6,195 nt of DNA from DATGZX01 sp035296965 (lineage in GTDB: Bacteria; Planctomycetota; Planctomycetia; Gemmatales; Gemmataceae). Under the pieces are notes generated by a model that saw only the letters and a program-made list of their open reading frames with translations, was not told the DNA's origin and did not search any database. This document shows, one piece after another, positions 5,761 to 6,195 of this stretch (position 1 is its first letter; the number at the start of each line of letters is the position of its first letter). Location of the stretch: assembly GCA_035296965.1 (NCBI GenBank), contig DATGZX010000286.1:1-6195 (forward strand), in the 5' to 3' direction. A program made the translations under genes and the position numbers.

Positions 5761-6195
5761 ATGGTCAACATCCAGAATCTCATCGACGACCGGAAGTGTT
5801 ACGAAACGGTTCGCCAGTTGCGCTGGCCCCAGGGCGTCACTTGCCCCCATTGCGACTCTCCGCGGGTTACGAAACAGGGTCATGATACGACCCAGCCTGA
5901 GCGGCAGCGCTACCGTTGCGAGGCCTGTCAAAAACTCTTCGACGACTTGACCGGTACGGTCTTCGCCGGCCATCACCAACCGTTGCGGGTCTGGATCCTC
6001 TGCCTTTATTTCATGGGACTCAATCTCTCGAACGAGCAAATCGGCCACGAGTTGAATCTCGACCCCGACGACGCTCAAAAGATGACCTCCCAACTCCGCG
6101 AAGGGATCGTCCAGCGCAAGCCCGTCGAGATCCTCAGTGGGGAAGTCGAATGCGACGAAGTCTATGTGGTGGCAGGACATAAGGGGCATCCCGAG
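5761..6195 (+). CDS. IS1595-family transposase, N-terminal part cut by window edge
   Basis: The frame runs from the ATG at 5761 to the window end (145 codons, no stop). Residues 21-60 form the N-terminal zinc ribbon typical of IS1595 transposases: TCPHC (C28, C31) and CEAC (C53, C56). Next comes the helical DNA-binding region with the family-like segment HHQPLRVWILCLYFMGLNLSNEQI (in two halves, about residues 71-94). The first catalytic aspartate is D132 in VECDEVYVVAGHKGHPE, which matches the start of the DDE/DDN-type catalytic domain. The remaining catalytic residues lie beyond the window. A GAGG sequence about nine bases before the ATG can serve as ribosome-binding site. Nothing seen suggests damage in the visible part. 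It is transcribed away from the conflict operon, and its element was probably inserted next to or into the older IS66 remnant. Confidence 0.93.
   Translation, partial: MVNIQNLIDDRKCYETVRQLRWPQGVTCPHCDSPRVTKQGHDTTQPERQRYRCEACQKLFDDLTGTVFAGHHQPLRVWILCLYFMGLNLSNEQIGHELNLDPDDAQKMTSQLREGIVQRKPVEILSGEVECDEVYVVAGHKGHPE

Noticed and set aside
5752..6189. 145-aa minus-strand open frame
   Set aside because: It is antisense to the IS1595 transposase, whose zinc ribbon and catalytic motif are clear.
1..6195. tRNA, rRNA or CRISPR array
   Set aside because: No cloverleaf-like, rRNA-like or regularly spaced direct-repeat pattern was seen; the only tandem repeat is the two-copy 24-bp unit inside the caspase gene.

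Overview
The window (6195 bp) is a stretch of accessory DNA. It carries a compact minus-strand operon that looks like a caspase-based conflict (immunity or cell-suicide) system, packed between insertion-sequence material on both sides. No housekeeping gene is visible. The host cannot be named from this sequence. The moderate-to-high GC, the mix of IS4, IS66 and IS1595 transposases and a caspase/EACC1/WD40 locus would fit a developmentally complex bacterium such as a planctomycete (or an actinobacterium or myxobacterium). I hold the planctomycete idea only weakly.

Layout, left to right. Positions 1-1224 (minus) hold an IS4-type DDE transposase, open from its ATG to the window edge with the catalytic residues visible. 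Positions 1225-1405 are non-coding, with an imperfect hairpin at 1301-1333. Positions 1406-4685 (minus) hold three tightly packed genes. In transcription order these are: a seven-bladed WD40 protein with a C-terminal zinc-ribbon-like tail (4685-3456); a 114-aa protein resembling EACC1, effector-associated constant component 1 (3490-3146), whose start lies inside the end of the WD40 gene; and a 575-aa protein joining a caspase-like protease to a SAM-methyltransferase-like domain (3133-1406). Each gene has a good Shine-Dalgarno sequence. A possible 47-aa leader gene (4911-4768) with a very strong ribosome-binding site and an abutting stem-loop precedes the operon. Positions 4950-5324 hold no recognisable gene. 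Positions 5325-5540 (plus) are the C-terminal remnant of an IS66 TnpC transposase. Positions 5761-6195 (plus) are the N-terminal part of an IS1595-family transposase cut by the window edge.

Proposed working of the operon (inference): the WD40/zinc-ribbon protein would be the sensor or scaffold, EACC1 the constant adaptor that such systems place beside the effector, and the caspase the effector protease. The methyltransferase-like domain would be either a second effector or a ligand-sensing module. No STAND, MoxR or other NTPase is present in the window, so this would be a minimal, NTPase-free version of the EACC1-associated conflict systems. An in-frame 24-bp duplication in the caspase domain falls in the loop after the catalytic cysteine and adds an Asp/Pro-rich insert.
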